Source of the DNA: JBCAXA01 sp038749025
GTDB lineage: Bacteria; Pseudomonadota; Gammaproteobacteria; Steroidobacterales; Woeseiaceae
Direction: 5' to 3'
Assembly (NCBI GenBank): GCA_038749025.1
Contig: JBCDIL010000005.1
Location: 124,001 to 188,000 of the forward strand
Length of the DNA stretch: 64,000 nt
Shown: piece after piece, positions 33,984-43,800 of the stretch
Layout: every line of letters begins with the position of its first letter
Numbering within the stretch: the first letter of the stretch is position 1
Notes under the pieces: model-generated
Seen by the model: only the letters and a program-made list of their open reading frames with translations
The model's database searches: none
Told to the model about the DNA's origin: nothing
Translations under genes and position numbers: made by a program

Positions 33984-35206
33984 GGCGCGACAGGCACCGG
34001 TTCGAACGGGTCGACGTTGTTCACCCACACCGGGAAGCGGCCCTCCCACAACGCTTTGATCCAGCGCTCGAACAGCGGTCGTGTGAAATCGGTTACCCAC
34101 AGATTGAACGGAATGTCATTAACAACGGCGAGATACAGCAACGGCGTCTGCAACGCGGTGTGCGTGTCTGAGCCGCTATCGATATACACCTTGTACCGGC
34201 CTGGGTAGGCCGCGTTGATCGGACCGTGCACGCCGAGAATCAGCGCCCGATACAGCTCTTGGGTTGGCACCTGCAAGAAGAACCGGTTGGTGGTATCGCC
34301 ATCGGTCGAATAGAACGCCTCGCGAATGGTCCGATCACGCGACAAACGCCATTTCACGATCTCTGTGCCCTGGCCTAGCTCATCGCAATCGGTGCAGCTG
34401 CGCGGATAGAACTGCCCAAAGCGCCAGTCCGCCGCACGCGCTAACGCACCGTTTACGTCGAGTAGATTGGTCGCATTCGGTCCGGCGTCGTTAAAGACCG
34501 CAAGGTCGCGATAGTTGCCGTAACGAAACCGCGCAAGAAATGGCGCGAAACTCGAGGCACCGACACCACCCGCACTGGAGCCACCGACAACGATTCGCTG
34601 TGGCCGGGGAACCAGCCGCTTCGCGACATCGATTCCGGCCGAGAGGTTACGAAGACCACGATGGAAACGAACGGGACCGAGCGGGTACTGCGGATCGAGG
34701 ACATCGTTGTCGCCAGTAAACACAGAGCCATCGCAGTACGGCAAGAACACGATCGAGTAGTCGGCAAACGGATTCGGGATCGCGCCGAAACCGATGTCCA
34801 AACCGTCATCGCTCCACAAGCCAACCGGCGGCGGTGGCGGTGTGTTGTTCGGCACATCGACGATCGGTGTGCACGAATATTGTCCTTGCCAGCAAGCGCC
34901 GCCGCCTTGCGTGAATATCAGCAACTTGTTGGGGTCGCGAATGCGCGAGAACACGGAGTATTCGCTGCCGGTGATGCAGCGTGGTCCGTCGGCATCAATG
35001 GCGAAACGATGTCGAACCCAGCCCGCACCGGCATCTTCTTCGCTACTCGGCTTAAACGCACCGAGGTATTGGGTAACGCCAGCTTGGCGTAACTCGCGGC
35101 GTGCTTGTCGATCTAGCCCGGGTGAAAACCAGCGCCAATCGGCTAAGGCCGTATCGGCCGTGAACGCCAACAGCAAGGCGACCGACAACCATCGGAAATG
35201 ACTCAT
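33980..35206 (-). CDS. Exported pectinacetylesterase-family protein
   Basis: The 408-residue protein has a signal peptide (MSHFRWLSVALLLAFTADTALA). The pectinacetylesterase core has LLIFTQGGGACWQGQYSC, the nucleophile motif GGSSAGGVG (S211), VFNDAGPN and a His in DSGSDTHTAL. These fit the Ser-Asp-His triad. Paired cysteines suggest periplasmic folding. Bacterial members of this family act on ester groups of various polymers and small molecules; pectin is not implied. It is divergent from the LacI gene. No other carbohydrate-active gene is near. Confidence 0.82.
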   Translation of the reverse strand: MSHFRWLSVALLLAFTADTALADWRWFSPGLDRQARRELRQAGVTQYLGAFKPSSEEDAGAGWVRHRFAIDADGPRCITGSEYSVFSRIRDPNKLLIFTQGGGACWQGQYSCTPIVDVPNNTPPPPPVGLWSDDGLDIGFGAIPNPFADYSIVFLPYCDGSVFTGDNDVLDPQYPLGPVRFHRGLRNLSAGIDVAKRLVPRPQRIVVGGSSAGGVGASSFAPFLARFRYGNYRDLAVFNDAGPNATNLLDVNGALARAADWRFGQFYPRSCTDCDELGQGTEIVKWRLSRDRTIREAFYSTDGDTTNRFFLQVPTQELYRALILGVHGPINAAYPGRYKVYIDSGSDTHTALQTPLLYLAVVNDIPFNLWVTDFTRPLFERWIKALWEGRFPVWVNNVDPFEPVPVAP

Positions 35207-35329
35207 GAGACCCCCCTCATCGTATTGATTGGTGTTGTCGCTTTAGTATAGCGCTCCCTGCCGAACACGTTTGACTTCGCGACCGGCAGCTTGCACTCGC
35301 AACTATTAGACAGCAAAGAATCGACCAAT

Positions 35330-35343
35330 TGACAGCGTTGTCA
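35330..35343. promoter_or_regulatory. LacI-type operator upstream of the LacI gene
   Basis: TGACAGCGTTGTCA is an inverted repeat with 6 of 7 pairs matched and the central CG typical of LacI-family sites. It lies 40 bp before ATG 35383, in the gap between the divergent esterase and LacI genes. Autoregulation and control of the esterase gene are plausible. Confidence 0.55.
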
Positions 35344-35382
35344 GTCAGCCGTTACGCTACGGATGTAGAGCGGAGGTATGCG

Positions 35383-36414
35383 ATGAGTAAACCAACCATC
35401 GACGACGTCGCGAATTTGGCGGGCGTGTCGATTAAAACGGTTTCGCGGGTAGTCAACAACGAACCGAACGTGCGCGACTCCACGCGCAGCCAGGTCGAGT
35501 CCGCGATCTCGCAACTGAACTACCGACCGAATATTTCTGCTCGCAACCTTGCGAGTCACCGCTCGAATCTTGTTGTGCTTATTTATGACGATCCGAGCAC
35601 ATCAACGTCGCCGAATGAGAGCATTGCCGTCAGATTGCAACACGGCGCATTACAGGCGTGCCGTCAGGCGAATCGCGAGTTACTGATACATCCTTGTAAC
35701 TACCGCGACAAGAGCGTTCGTCCCGCGCTCCGCTCCCTGATCGCGCGAACGCGCCCAGACGGCGTCGTCATTGCGGCACCGCTTTCAAATATGGCGACGA
35801 TTACTAAGCCATTTGCTGATGCTGGTATCCCATTCGTTCGCTTGTCGCCAGGCCGAAAAAGTACCGCTGAGTTCTCGGTCGGTACTAACGATCGAGCGAT
35901 CTCGGCCGAGATGACTCGCTACCTTGCGAGCCTCGGCCACCGCGATATCGCATTTGTCAGCGGTAACGAACAAGAGCGGGCCGTCGCCAATAGAAAAATT
36001 GGGTATCAGGAAGGACTGTCAGTCTGTGGGATCTCGTATCGCGACTCGCTGGTCATATCCGGTGATAGTTCATTCGAATCGGGCGTTGCCGCTGCAGAGC
36101 GCCTGCTTGCAAGAAAAAAACCGCCAACAGCGATTTTCGCGGCAAACGACTGTATGGCGGCTGGCGTCATGCAGACGGCACAAAAGAAAGGATTGAGGCT
36201 ACCCAGTCAACTATCGATTGCTGGATTCGACGACAGCACACTAGCAAAATATTTGAACCCATCATTAACGACCATCCAGCAACCATTAGCGAAGATGGCC
36301 GAATCGGCGGTTTCCGCCTTATTGAGCAACCGTGACGAACACGACCGTCCCAAGGGAATGACCGTAATACCGTCAGTGTTAGTACTTCGTGAATCAACCG
36401 GCCCCGTCCTCTGA
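35383..36414 (+). CDS. LacI family transcriptional regulator
   Basis: The start at ATG 35383 has GGAGG six bases before. The 343-residue protein begins with the LacI helix-turn-helix TIDDVANLAGVSIKTVSRVV (about 4-24), then hinge YRPNISARNLASHRS. A periplasmic-binding-protein-like effector domain follows, with PDGVVIAAPLSN, DIAFVSGNEQERA, AIFAANDCMAAGVM, SIAGFDDSTLAKYLNPSLTT. Effectors are usually sugars. The probable operator TGACAGCGTTGTCA lies upstream. It is divergent from the esterase gene, which is its likeliest target. Confidence 0.9.
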   Translation: MSKPTIDDVANLAGVSIKTVSRVVNNEPNVRDSTRSQVESAISQLNYRPNISARNLASHRSNLVVLIYDDPSTSTSPNESIAVRLQHGALQACRQANRELLIHPCNYRDKSVRPALRSLIARTRPDGVVIAAPLSNMATITKPFADAGIPFVRLSPGRKSTAEFSVGTNDRAISAEMTRYLASLGHRDIAFVSGNEQERAVANRKIGYQEGLSVCGISYRDSLVISGDSSFESGVAAAERLLARKKPPTAIFAANDCMAAGVMQTAQKKGLRLPSQLSIAGFDDSTLAKYLNPSLTTIQQPLAKMAESAVSALLSNRDEHDRPKGMTVIPSVLVLRESTGPVL

Positions 36415-36541
36415 CGCGGTCTTGTTTCAACAAACTCACGGCTAAAGTGTGCTGAATCCCGCCGCGGCACCGCCTAAGCATTGCTCCAAATTTTGCGGCG
36501 AAAGTGGTTGCAAATAGGTAGGTCTGAGCTACGCTTGCGCG

Positions 36542-37297
36542 ATGACTTATTGCTTGGCCGCCTGCGTAGACACCGGGCTGGTGTTCGTTTCCGACTCGCG
36601 TACGAATGCCGGTATCGATCAACTCAGCGCGTTCAGCAAGATGCACGCCTTCGACGAGTTGGACGGGCGGTTTTTCACACTGCTGAGCGCCGGCAATTTA
36701 GCGACCACGCAAGCGGTGGTCGCCCGACTCCAGCGTGACTTGCGCGAAGACGCACCGACCAGCCTAGCGACCGTCACCCGCATGCGCGAAGCGGCCGACT
36801 ATGTCGGCGCTATTTCGCTATCAATTCAAGAAAAATACACAGACGAGCAACGCAGCAGCGGCTTCTCACCGGAAGCGAATTTTATTTTCGGCGGTCAAAT
36901 CCATGGCAAGCCGCACGCGCTTTTCCAAATCTACCCGCAAGGTAACCACGTTTCGCCAGCTGAGCTGTCGCCGTTCGTGCAGATCGGCGAACAAAAGTAC
37001 GGCAAGCCGATTCTCGATCGGATTATCACGCGCGATACCGACCTAGAAATCGTTGCGCGTTGCGGCATGGTATCGATGGACTCGACAATGCGCAGTAACG
37101 CGAGCGTCGGACCGCCGATTGAGTTAATGATTTACCGCGCCGGCAGCCCCGGTAGCGCGACGCACATCGTGTTTGATGAAAGCGATGGCTACTTGCGCGC
37201 ATTGCGCGAAGCCTGGGGCGAGAACCTCCGGCAGGCCTTCGAGGCCTTGCCGCCGATCAGCTTGCCGTCATCGCCGATGAAGGTGGTTGATGGCTGA
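36542..37297 (+). CDS. Anbu / proteasome-type protease
   Basis: The 251-residue protein is of the Ntn-hydrolase proteasome type. After removal of Met1, Thr2 would be the nucleophile (MTYCLAACVDTGLVFVSDSR). The next conserved stretches are FFTLLSAGNLATTQAVV and FGGQIHGKPHALFQIYPQGNH. This is the Anbu (ancestral beta-subunit) pattern. In this locus the partner genes lie next to it on the opposite strand: metallopeptidase, alpha-E, ATP-grasp. Its 3' end overlaps the metallopeptidase gene by 41 bp. Anbu assemblies are peptide-cleaving rings or helices with unknown substrates. Confidence 0.86.
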   Translation: MTYCLAACVDTGLVFVSDSRTNAGIDQLSAFSKMHAFDELDGRFFTLLSAGNLATTQAVVARLQRDLREDAPTSLATVTRMREAADYVGAISLSIQEKYTDEQRSSGFSPEANFIFGGQIHGKPHALFQIYPQGNHVSPAELSPFVQIGEQKYGKPILDRIITRDTDLEIVARCGMVSMDSTMRSNASVGPPIELMIYRAGSPGSATHIVFDESDGYLRALREAWGENLRQAFEALPPISLPSSPMKVVDG

Positions 37298-38246
37298 ACG
37301 CGGTGACTACCGAGTCGACAAAGGCCAGCTTTTCGCCGATCCGCTCGGTAATGACAAACGGATAGGCGTCCTTCAACCCCAGGCTACGCTGAACCGAATT
37401 GATCGATAGCGCGAGTTCTATGAAGCGACCGCGCCAGTCGGCCGCTTCGCTTGCCGCCGTTGCCACCAGTCCATTCGATTCGGCCGCTTCCAACGCCGCC
37501 TGCATGTGCAGATAGTGCGCCCACGTTTCCGCCCAGTCCTCAGCCGGATGGGCGCTCGCGTAACCCGTTATATATGTGTCCGACCAGTTCGCTGGCGGTC
37601 CGTTGTCGTAGTACTGGCGAAGCGCCGCATCATAATCAGCGCGTTCATCGCCAAACAACGCGCGCGCCTCAGCAAGTCGCGCATCGGGCACGACAACGTG
37701 ATAGTAGTAGTGCCCAGATTCGTGGCGAAAATGCCCGAGGACCGTTCGGTAAGGCTCGTGCATCTGCTCGCGCATTGCTTCGCGATAAACGTCATCCGCC
37801 TCGGCCGCGTTAATGGTTATCAAGCCATTGTCGTGACCGGTTGATACATGGTCATCATCGACGTCGGGATTCGTACGTCGATCTTCCTTGAAAGCAAACT
37901 GCATACGGTCTGGATCAACCGGCAGGCCGCAACGCAGTAAGTCGTAGATCAAGCGGCGTTTCGCACGCTCTAGCGTCCGCCAACGACTGCGGTTTTCGGA
38001 TTTAGACAAGGCGGGTATGACACGGCTCGTACGGCACGATAAGCAGATCGTGTCGCCATCGGATGCGATCCAGTTACACAGACTGTCGCTGTCTCGGTAA
38101 TCGCAAAACGGTAGACCACTGCCCGGCTCAACCTCTGCGACCATCTCCAACCGATTGGCATCGAACGCCAACAATCGCCCGCAACCACCGCAGCGGTGGT
38201 TGTCGAAGTAAACGGGAAGCCCGCATCGGCAGTGAAACCGCCTCAT
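37257..38246 (-). CDS. Putative zinc-binding metallopeptidase (zinc-ribbon plus HExxH type)
   Basis: From ATG 38246, the 329-residue protein has an N-terminal zinc ribbon (MRRFHCRCGLPVYFDNHRCG, further Cys in CGGCG and CLSCR). The metallopeptidase motif HESGH sits in LGHFRHESGHYYYH, and downstream AHPAEDWAETWAHYLHMQAAL probably gives the third ligand. This is the zinc-ribbon/Peptidase_Mx combination. Its ATG overlaps the alpha-E stop (ATGA). In typical Anbu loci a transglutaminase-like protein is present; this peptidase may take its place (inference). Confidence 0.8.
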   Translation of the reverse strand: MRRFHCRCGLPVYFDNHRCGGCGRLLAFDANRLEMVAEVEPGSGLPFCDYRDSDSLCNWIASDGDTICLSCRTSRVIPALSKSENRSRWRTLERAKRRLIYDLLRCGLPVDPDRMQFAFKEDRRTNPDVDDDHVSTGHDNGLITINAAEADDVYREAMREQMHEPYRTVLGHFRHESGHYYYHVVVPDARLAEARALFGDERADYDAALRQYYDNGPPANWSDTYITGYASAHPAEDWAETWAHYLHMQAALEAAESNGLVATAASEAADWRGRFIELALSINSVQRSLGLKDAYPFVITERIGEKLAFVDSVVTAFSHQPPSSAMTAS

Positions 38247-39178
38247 GATGAAACGCGTGGCAAGAACCACGTGTCAGCGATGGCACTGTGGACGTTCGTA
38301 AAGTGCTTCTGCAGGGCGTCTAACTCGCCCGTTACAAACGCAGCGTCCGAATAGCCTTCGGGAATTGCTGGGAGCGCGGCACCGGCTTTATCGATCGCTG
38401 CCAACGTGTCCGCGGGGCGCGGTAGCAGCGCGGTGTTGTAACGTGCCCGCGCGAGACAGCGGGCGATGGCCCGTGGAAACCCGGTATCGAGGACCAAGAA
38501 TTCAACGACGTCGCGGCCAACCACTTGCGGTTGCCGGCACTGGCGATACATTTGCAGACCGCTGACCGACTTCAAGACATTGCTCCACAAGCTCGACCCA
38601 TGCCGTTTTACGATATCGGCATTGTGTTGCATATACGCGGCAGCAACATCGACTAAGCGACTCGTCATGTCCGCGCGCTCAAGATGCTGCCCAAGACGCA
38701 AAAAACGAAACGGCGTGTTGTGGCTCATCGTACCGTCAAAGACCCCGTTCAATTGCTGGCAACGACGAATGACTTCGTCGAGAACTTCAAAGCGTGCATC
38801 GCTGCTAACGGCGCGGGTCAGTGCCTGCGCCGCGAAAATGTACAACTCGTTCGCGCTCTCCCACGCTTCCATCGGCAATAGATCACGCGTATTGCGCAAG
38901 TTGTCGCGGGCGCAACGCAGCGACCATGCCACCGACACAGGACTAGTCGGCTCAGCCAGCAAAAAATTAAGCACGGTCTGCTCGTTCGCGGCATCAGTGC
39001 GACCCGCAAACTCGGCTGACGCACCGACGATGCGAATGAGCTCTTCCCAGGCGAGTCCCGCTTCTTCTGGCATATCGAGCAGCTGCTGTGAATATTGCTG
39101 CACGATCCGCGCCGTGTTCTCCGCACGCTCCAGGTACCGACCCGTCCAGTACACCCGCTCTGCTGCGCGCGACAGCAT
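38243..39178 (-). CDS. Alpha-E domain protein of the Anbu/ATP-grasp locus
   Basis: This 311-residue, mostly helical protein begins MLSRAAERVYWTGRYLERAE. It also has FLRLGQHLERADMTSRLVDV and RPQVVGRDVVEFLVLDTGFP-like segments, the signature of alpha-E proteins that accompany circularly permuted ATP-grasp enzymes. Its start overlaps the ATP-grasp stop by one base (TGATG), and it ends overlapping the peptidase start. The function is thought to be peptide or amide tag synthesis together with the ATP-grasp enzyme, by gene association only. Confidence 0.88.
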   Translation of the reverse strand: MLSRAAERVYWTGRYLERAENTARIVQQYSQQLLDMPEEAGLAWEELIRIVGASAEFAGRTDAANEQTVLNFLLAEPTSPVSVAWSLRCARDNLRNTRDLLPMEAWESANELYIFAAQALTRAVSSDARFEVLDEVIRRCQQLNGVFDGTMSHNTPFRFLRLGQHLERADMTSRLVDVAAAYMQHNADIVKRHGSSLWSNVLKSVSGLQMYRQCRQPQVVGRDVVEFLVLDTGFPRAIARCLARARYNTALLPRPADTLAAIDKAGAALPAIPEGYSDAAFVTGELDALQKHFTNVHSAIADTWFLPRVSS

Positions 39179-40632
39179 CAGCGCTTGTCCTCGACGATCC
39201 AGGTGTCTTTGCTACCGCCGCCTTGGGATGAGTTAACAACCAGCGAGCCTCGTCGCAGCGCAACCCGTGTCAATCCACCCGGCGTCACGCTGATCTCGTC
39301 GCCTTGCAGGACAAACGGGCGTAAGTCTAAGTGCCGCGGCTCCAACTCGCCGTCGCAATACGTCGGTGCCGTTGATAGTGACAGCGTGGGTTGGGCGATG
39401 TAGTTGCGTGGTTCTTTTTTGAGTAACGCGCGGAACTCGTCGTGTTCGCGCTCATCAGCATGTGGGCCGATCAACATGCCGTAGCCACCCGACTCGTTTG
39501 CAGGCTTGACGACAAGCTCCGGAAGGTTTTGTAAAACGTGCGCCAGCGCCTCCGGCTCCGAACAACGCCAGGTCGGCACGTTCGGCAGGATAGCCTCTTC
39601 GCTCAAGTAGTAGCGAATAATCTCGGGCACATACGAGTAAACGACTTTATCGTCAGCGACGCCGGAACCCGGCGCATTCGCAATCGCGACATTGCCGGCG
39701 CGCCAGGCGCGCATGATCCCCGGCACACCGAGAATGCTGTCGGGACGGAACACCTCGGGATCGAGGAAGACGTCATCGATACGCCGATAGATGGTATCGA
39801 CACGACGGAGGCCGTCGACAGTGCGCATGTAGACACAATCGTCACTGTCGACCGTCAGATCACCGCCCTCGACCAACTCGGCGCCCATCGCCTGAGCGAG
39901 GTAGGCGTGCTCGAAGTAGGCACTGTTGTAAATGCCCGGCGTCAACACAACCGCTGTGGGCGCATCGCCGTTTCTAGACGGCGGCGCAATTGATGCCAAC
40001 ATCGCCGATAACGCGGTTGGGTATTCATCGACGGGGCGAATACGGTGATTACGAAACAGGCCCGGGAAAACCCGTTTGATGACTTTACGGTTTTCGAGCA
40101 TGTAGGACACGCCAGACGGAACGCGCAAGTTGTCTTCGAGAACGTAAACGGTGCCGTCGGCACCGCGTACGAGATCGGAGCCGCAAACGTGTGCCCAAAC
40201 GCCATGGGCCGGTCGCATGCCGCGGCACGGCTCCAGATAGTTGCGTGACGAGTCGATAATCGCTGCGGGTACAACGCCGTCTTTTAGGATGGCCCGGTCG
40301 TTGTAAAGGTCATCGATAAAGAGGTTCAGCGCGCGCAGTCGCTGAACAAGGCCCGCCTCGATTCGGTCCCACTCCGTGCCGGGCATTGCCCTCGGAATCA
40401 TATCGAGCGGCCACGCACGATCGATGTTGTCACCCTCGGAGTAGACGGTGAAGCTGATCCCCATATCGGCGATCGTGCGCTCCACGGCGTGTTGCCGGGC
40501 CGCCAGTTCATCGTCCGACATGGCCCGGAAGTACTCGAGAACGCGCGTAGCATGGTGCCGCGGCGCACCATCAGCACCCACAAGCTCGTCAAAGTTTCTT
40601 TTCAGGTCCTCGGAACCGTGGATTTTGCTCAT
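39178..40632 (-). CDS. Circularly permuted type 2 ATP-grasp protein
   Basis: The start at ATG 40632 gives 484 residues; the frame extends upstream but without support. The family segments are RALNLFIDDLYNDRAILKDG, VCGSDLVRGADGTVYVLEDN, LRVPSGVSYMLENR, ELVVKPANESGGYGMLIGPH and VNSSQGGGSKDTW. ATP-grasp ligases form amide bonds using ATP via an acyl-phosphate. The order ATP-grasp, alpha-E, peptidase opposite Anbu fits the known Anbu neighbourhood. It leads the leftward operon. It is divergent from the giant surface protein gene. Confidence 0.9.
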   Translation of the reverse strand: MSKIHGSEDLKRNFDELVGADGAPRHHATRVLEYFRAMSDDELAARQHAVERTIADMGISFTVYSEGDNIDRAWPLDMIPRAMPGTEWDRIEAGLVQRLRALNLFIDDLYNDRAILKDGVVPAAIIDSSRNYLEPCRGMRPAHGVWAHVCGSDLVRGADGTVYVLEDNLRVPSGVSYMLENRKVIKRVFPGLFRNHRIRPVDEYPTALSAMLASIAPPSRNGDAPTAVVLTPGIYNSAYFEHAYLAQAMGAELVEGGDLTVDSDDCVYMRTVDGLRRVDTIYRRIDDVFLDPEVFRPDSILGVPGIMRAWRAGNVAIANAPGSGVADDKVVYSYVPEIIRYYLSEEAILPNVPTWRCSEPEALAHVLQNLPELVVKPANESGGYGMLIGPHADEREHDEFRALLKKEPRNYIAQPTLSLSTAPTYCDGELEPRHLDLRPFVLQGDEISVTPGGLTRVALRRGSLVVNSSQGGGSKDTWIVEDKR

Positions 40633-40802
40633 TGTTGGACTGTAACAGCCGATTAACCCGTCATCGACGCACTTTCGGCAGCGATGCCGAGCGAGACGGT
40701 GTGCGGATGTGACGATATTCGCTCGACCTGGGTCCAAAAAGGCATACTGTCGGCGCAAAACGAAACAATAACCGTTTACACGGGGAATCTTGGGGCTCCG
40801 CT

Positions 40803-43800
40803 ATGCAACACCGTCACGTTCGTTTGTCGAATCGCCATGGGTACCGCTTCTTGCCGCTGGCGCTTTTGTTCCTTGTGTCGGCCGCGAGCGCCGTCCCAGT
40901 CTGCTCAACCGGCTCGACCGGTGCGGTCACCGTCACCGCCGCGGCTACACGGGTCAATGTCTATTTCGCCGCGCCGGACCCAACCGTTAGCGAGACACTC
41001 GTTACCGCCGGTTCGACCGCGATTCCGATCGACGCGATGCTCGGCGGCCAAGCAGCGAATTTGCACCCTGCCGTCAGTAACACGATCTCAGCCGGCGACG
41101 TGTTGATCATCGTGCAGATGATTGGTGCCGAGATAAACACGGACGACAACCAGGTGTTGACCGGCGACTACGGCGACGGTCCCGGTGGATTAGATAACGC
41201 GGGCAGTCTCAACAACGCGAATTTCACGGCTGGGCGTTATGAGTTTGTTGTGGCCACCGGCCCGGTCAGCGGCGGCAATATTCCGATCGAAGGCCGTGGC
41301 GCCGGCAATGGCCTTCTCAACGATTACATCAACTCCGACGTCACGACGGCGACACTGGGCTTTCGTCGTTATCAAGTCATTAAGGTTCCGCAGTTCTCGC
41401 AGCTCGCGATCACCGGCGAAATTGTCTCGGACCGGTGGAACGGCCGTTGGGGTGGTATCAGCGCGATTAATGTCCGCGAAAACCTGAATCTCGACGGCGG
41501 TTCGTTCAACGCCGACGGTCGCGGCTTTCGTGGCGGGCAGTTTTTCCCAGAACGGTCCGACAACACCGGCACACCGGCCGGCAACTTCGGCTTCAAAGGC
41601 GAAGGCATCGCTGGCTTACCGCAACGATTGTTTTCGAGAGTCTTGCTCGCCGAATCACCGGGGTCTGGCGGCGAGGAAACCGGCCCCATCGGTTACCCCG
41701 GCACCGACAATCTCGGCCCGGTCGGAACCGCTTGGACACGTGACGCCGGTCTTGGCGCGCCCGGCACCGCTGGGTCTGGCGGCGGCACCGGCGAGGATGC
41801 TGGCGGCGGTGGCGGGGGCAACTTCGCGCGCGGCGGCAGTGGTGGTCAAGGTGTTACCGGCACGGATGCCACTGGCATTGGTGGCGCCCCGTTCCCGCAA
41901 CACTTCCCGGCAACACCCGAACGGCTTGTTATGGGCGGCGGCGGCGGCGCCAGTAACGGCGACGACACGGGCGCGCTCGATCTGACGGTATCGAGTGGCC
42001 AGGCGGGGGGCGGCCTGGTGTTTGTTCGTTCCACCGCGATTAACGCGACAGCCAGTGGCGGTTCGGTATCCGCTGATGGTGACGCCGGCGGTACAGCTGC
42101 CTCCGAAGGCGGTGGCGGTGGCGGTGCGGGCGGTACCGTCTTGATTCACACCGACGGCTCAACCGTCGACGGCTTTACCTTCTCAGCAGTCGGCGGTGCC
42201 GGTGGTTCGAGCCTGCAGACGCTAGACGGCGGCGGCGGCGGCGGCTCCGGTGGCGTGATCTGGTTATCGGATACAACGATCGGCAGCGCGAGTTTCGTCA
42301 CAACGGGCGGTGCCGCAGGTACCGGTGCCTCCGGTGGTATTTACAACGGTACGGCAGGGGGCGATGGCAACTCGTTAAGTACGCCACCGATCGCTGCGTT
42401 CGATTGCAACTTCGTGACGCTCGGTATCGCAAAACAGCTGACCACCCAAACACGCGTCGGGACGACCGGTGCCGTGTTTGATTTGACGTTCACGCTGACG
42501 GTCGAGAACTTAAGCGCGACGGAGGCGATCAACGTCCAGGTCGCTGACGATCTCGGTGCCGATTTCCCAGGCATCGCGAGCATTACCGTACAAGGCACAC
42601 CCGATCTGGGTGGTTTCACGGCGCCAGCGAGCGCGTTCGATGGCGACTCACAACCCAACTTGCTGATCGGTACCGACACATTGCCAGCCGGTACGACACG
42701 CACGATTACCTACACAGTCCGCGTAGATTTCGGCGCGGCACCGGGTCCATTCAGTACCCAAGCGGAAGTGACCAGCTCGCAAATCGCTGGCGGCTTCGCG
42801 CAGGTTCTTGACCGCTCAGACGACGGGCTTGATCCCGACCCAGACGGTGACGGCGACCCTTCGGAGTCGGCCGCTCTCGGCGGCGATAGCGAGGAGAACG
42901 ACGCAACGATCGTTACGGTCGATCTCACCGTCAACGCGGCCGTCTGCACGTTCGCGCCGAACCCGGCAAGCCCGACCGATGCCGTGACCGCGACGTGTAC
43001 CGGTGTTGAGACCGGCGGCAGCGTTGACATTCCCGGCATGGTCTGCGGCGTTGAATCCGGCGGCGCGGTGACCTGCACCGGCACGGCCAGCGATATCGGC
43101 TCGGACCCGACGATAACGACCCGTGACGCCGTGGGGAACACGACGACCGGGCCCGGCGACTTCACCGTTGTGGCCGACGCCGATGGCGACGGCATCCCGG
43201 ACGTCATTGAAGGTATGGGCGATACCGACGGCGACGGCATCCCCGATTTCCAAGACACCGATAGCGACAACGACGGCATTCCCGACGGTGACGAGATCAC
43301 CAACATTCCGCCCCTGACAGGCGACGACAGTGACGGCGACGGTATTGACGATGCTATCGACGTCGATGTGACGGGCGGCAACGATGCCAACAACAACGGT
43401 ATCGATGACGCCTTTGAACCGGCCGATTTCGATGGCGACGGTATTCCGAACCACCTCGATACGGACTCCGACAACGACCGCGTGCCGGACGTTATCGAGG
43501 GCAACACAGACTTCGACGGCGACGGCAACCCGAACTACCTCGACACCGATGCCGATAACGATGGCATCCCCGATTCGGTCGAGGCCGATAACGTACCGGA
43601 CTTCGCCGGTACTGACGCCGACAATGACGGCATTGACGATGCGTTTGATGTCGATCAGACCGGCGGTGTCGACGATAACGGCAACGGCATCGACGATGCT
43701 GCGGAGCCGGTCGATACCGATGGCGACGGCAGTCCCGACTACCTCGACATCGACGCCGATGCGGACGGTATTGCGGACATCGTTGAAGGCATTGTCGATA

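Noticed and set aside
42710..43528. 272-residue open frame on the minus strand, with others (43739-44266, 44706-45491, 46175-47086)
   Set aside because: These are shadows of the Asp-rich repeats. The complementary codons never give stops and yield Ser/Pro or Val-rich low-complexity peptides without domains or ribosome sites.
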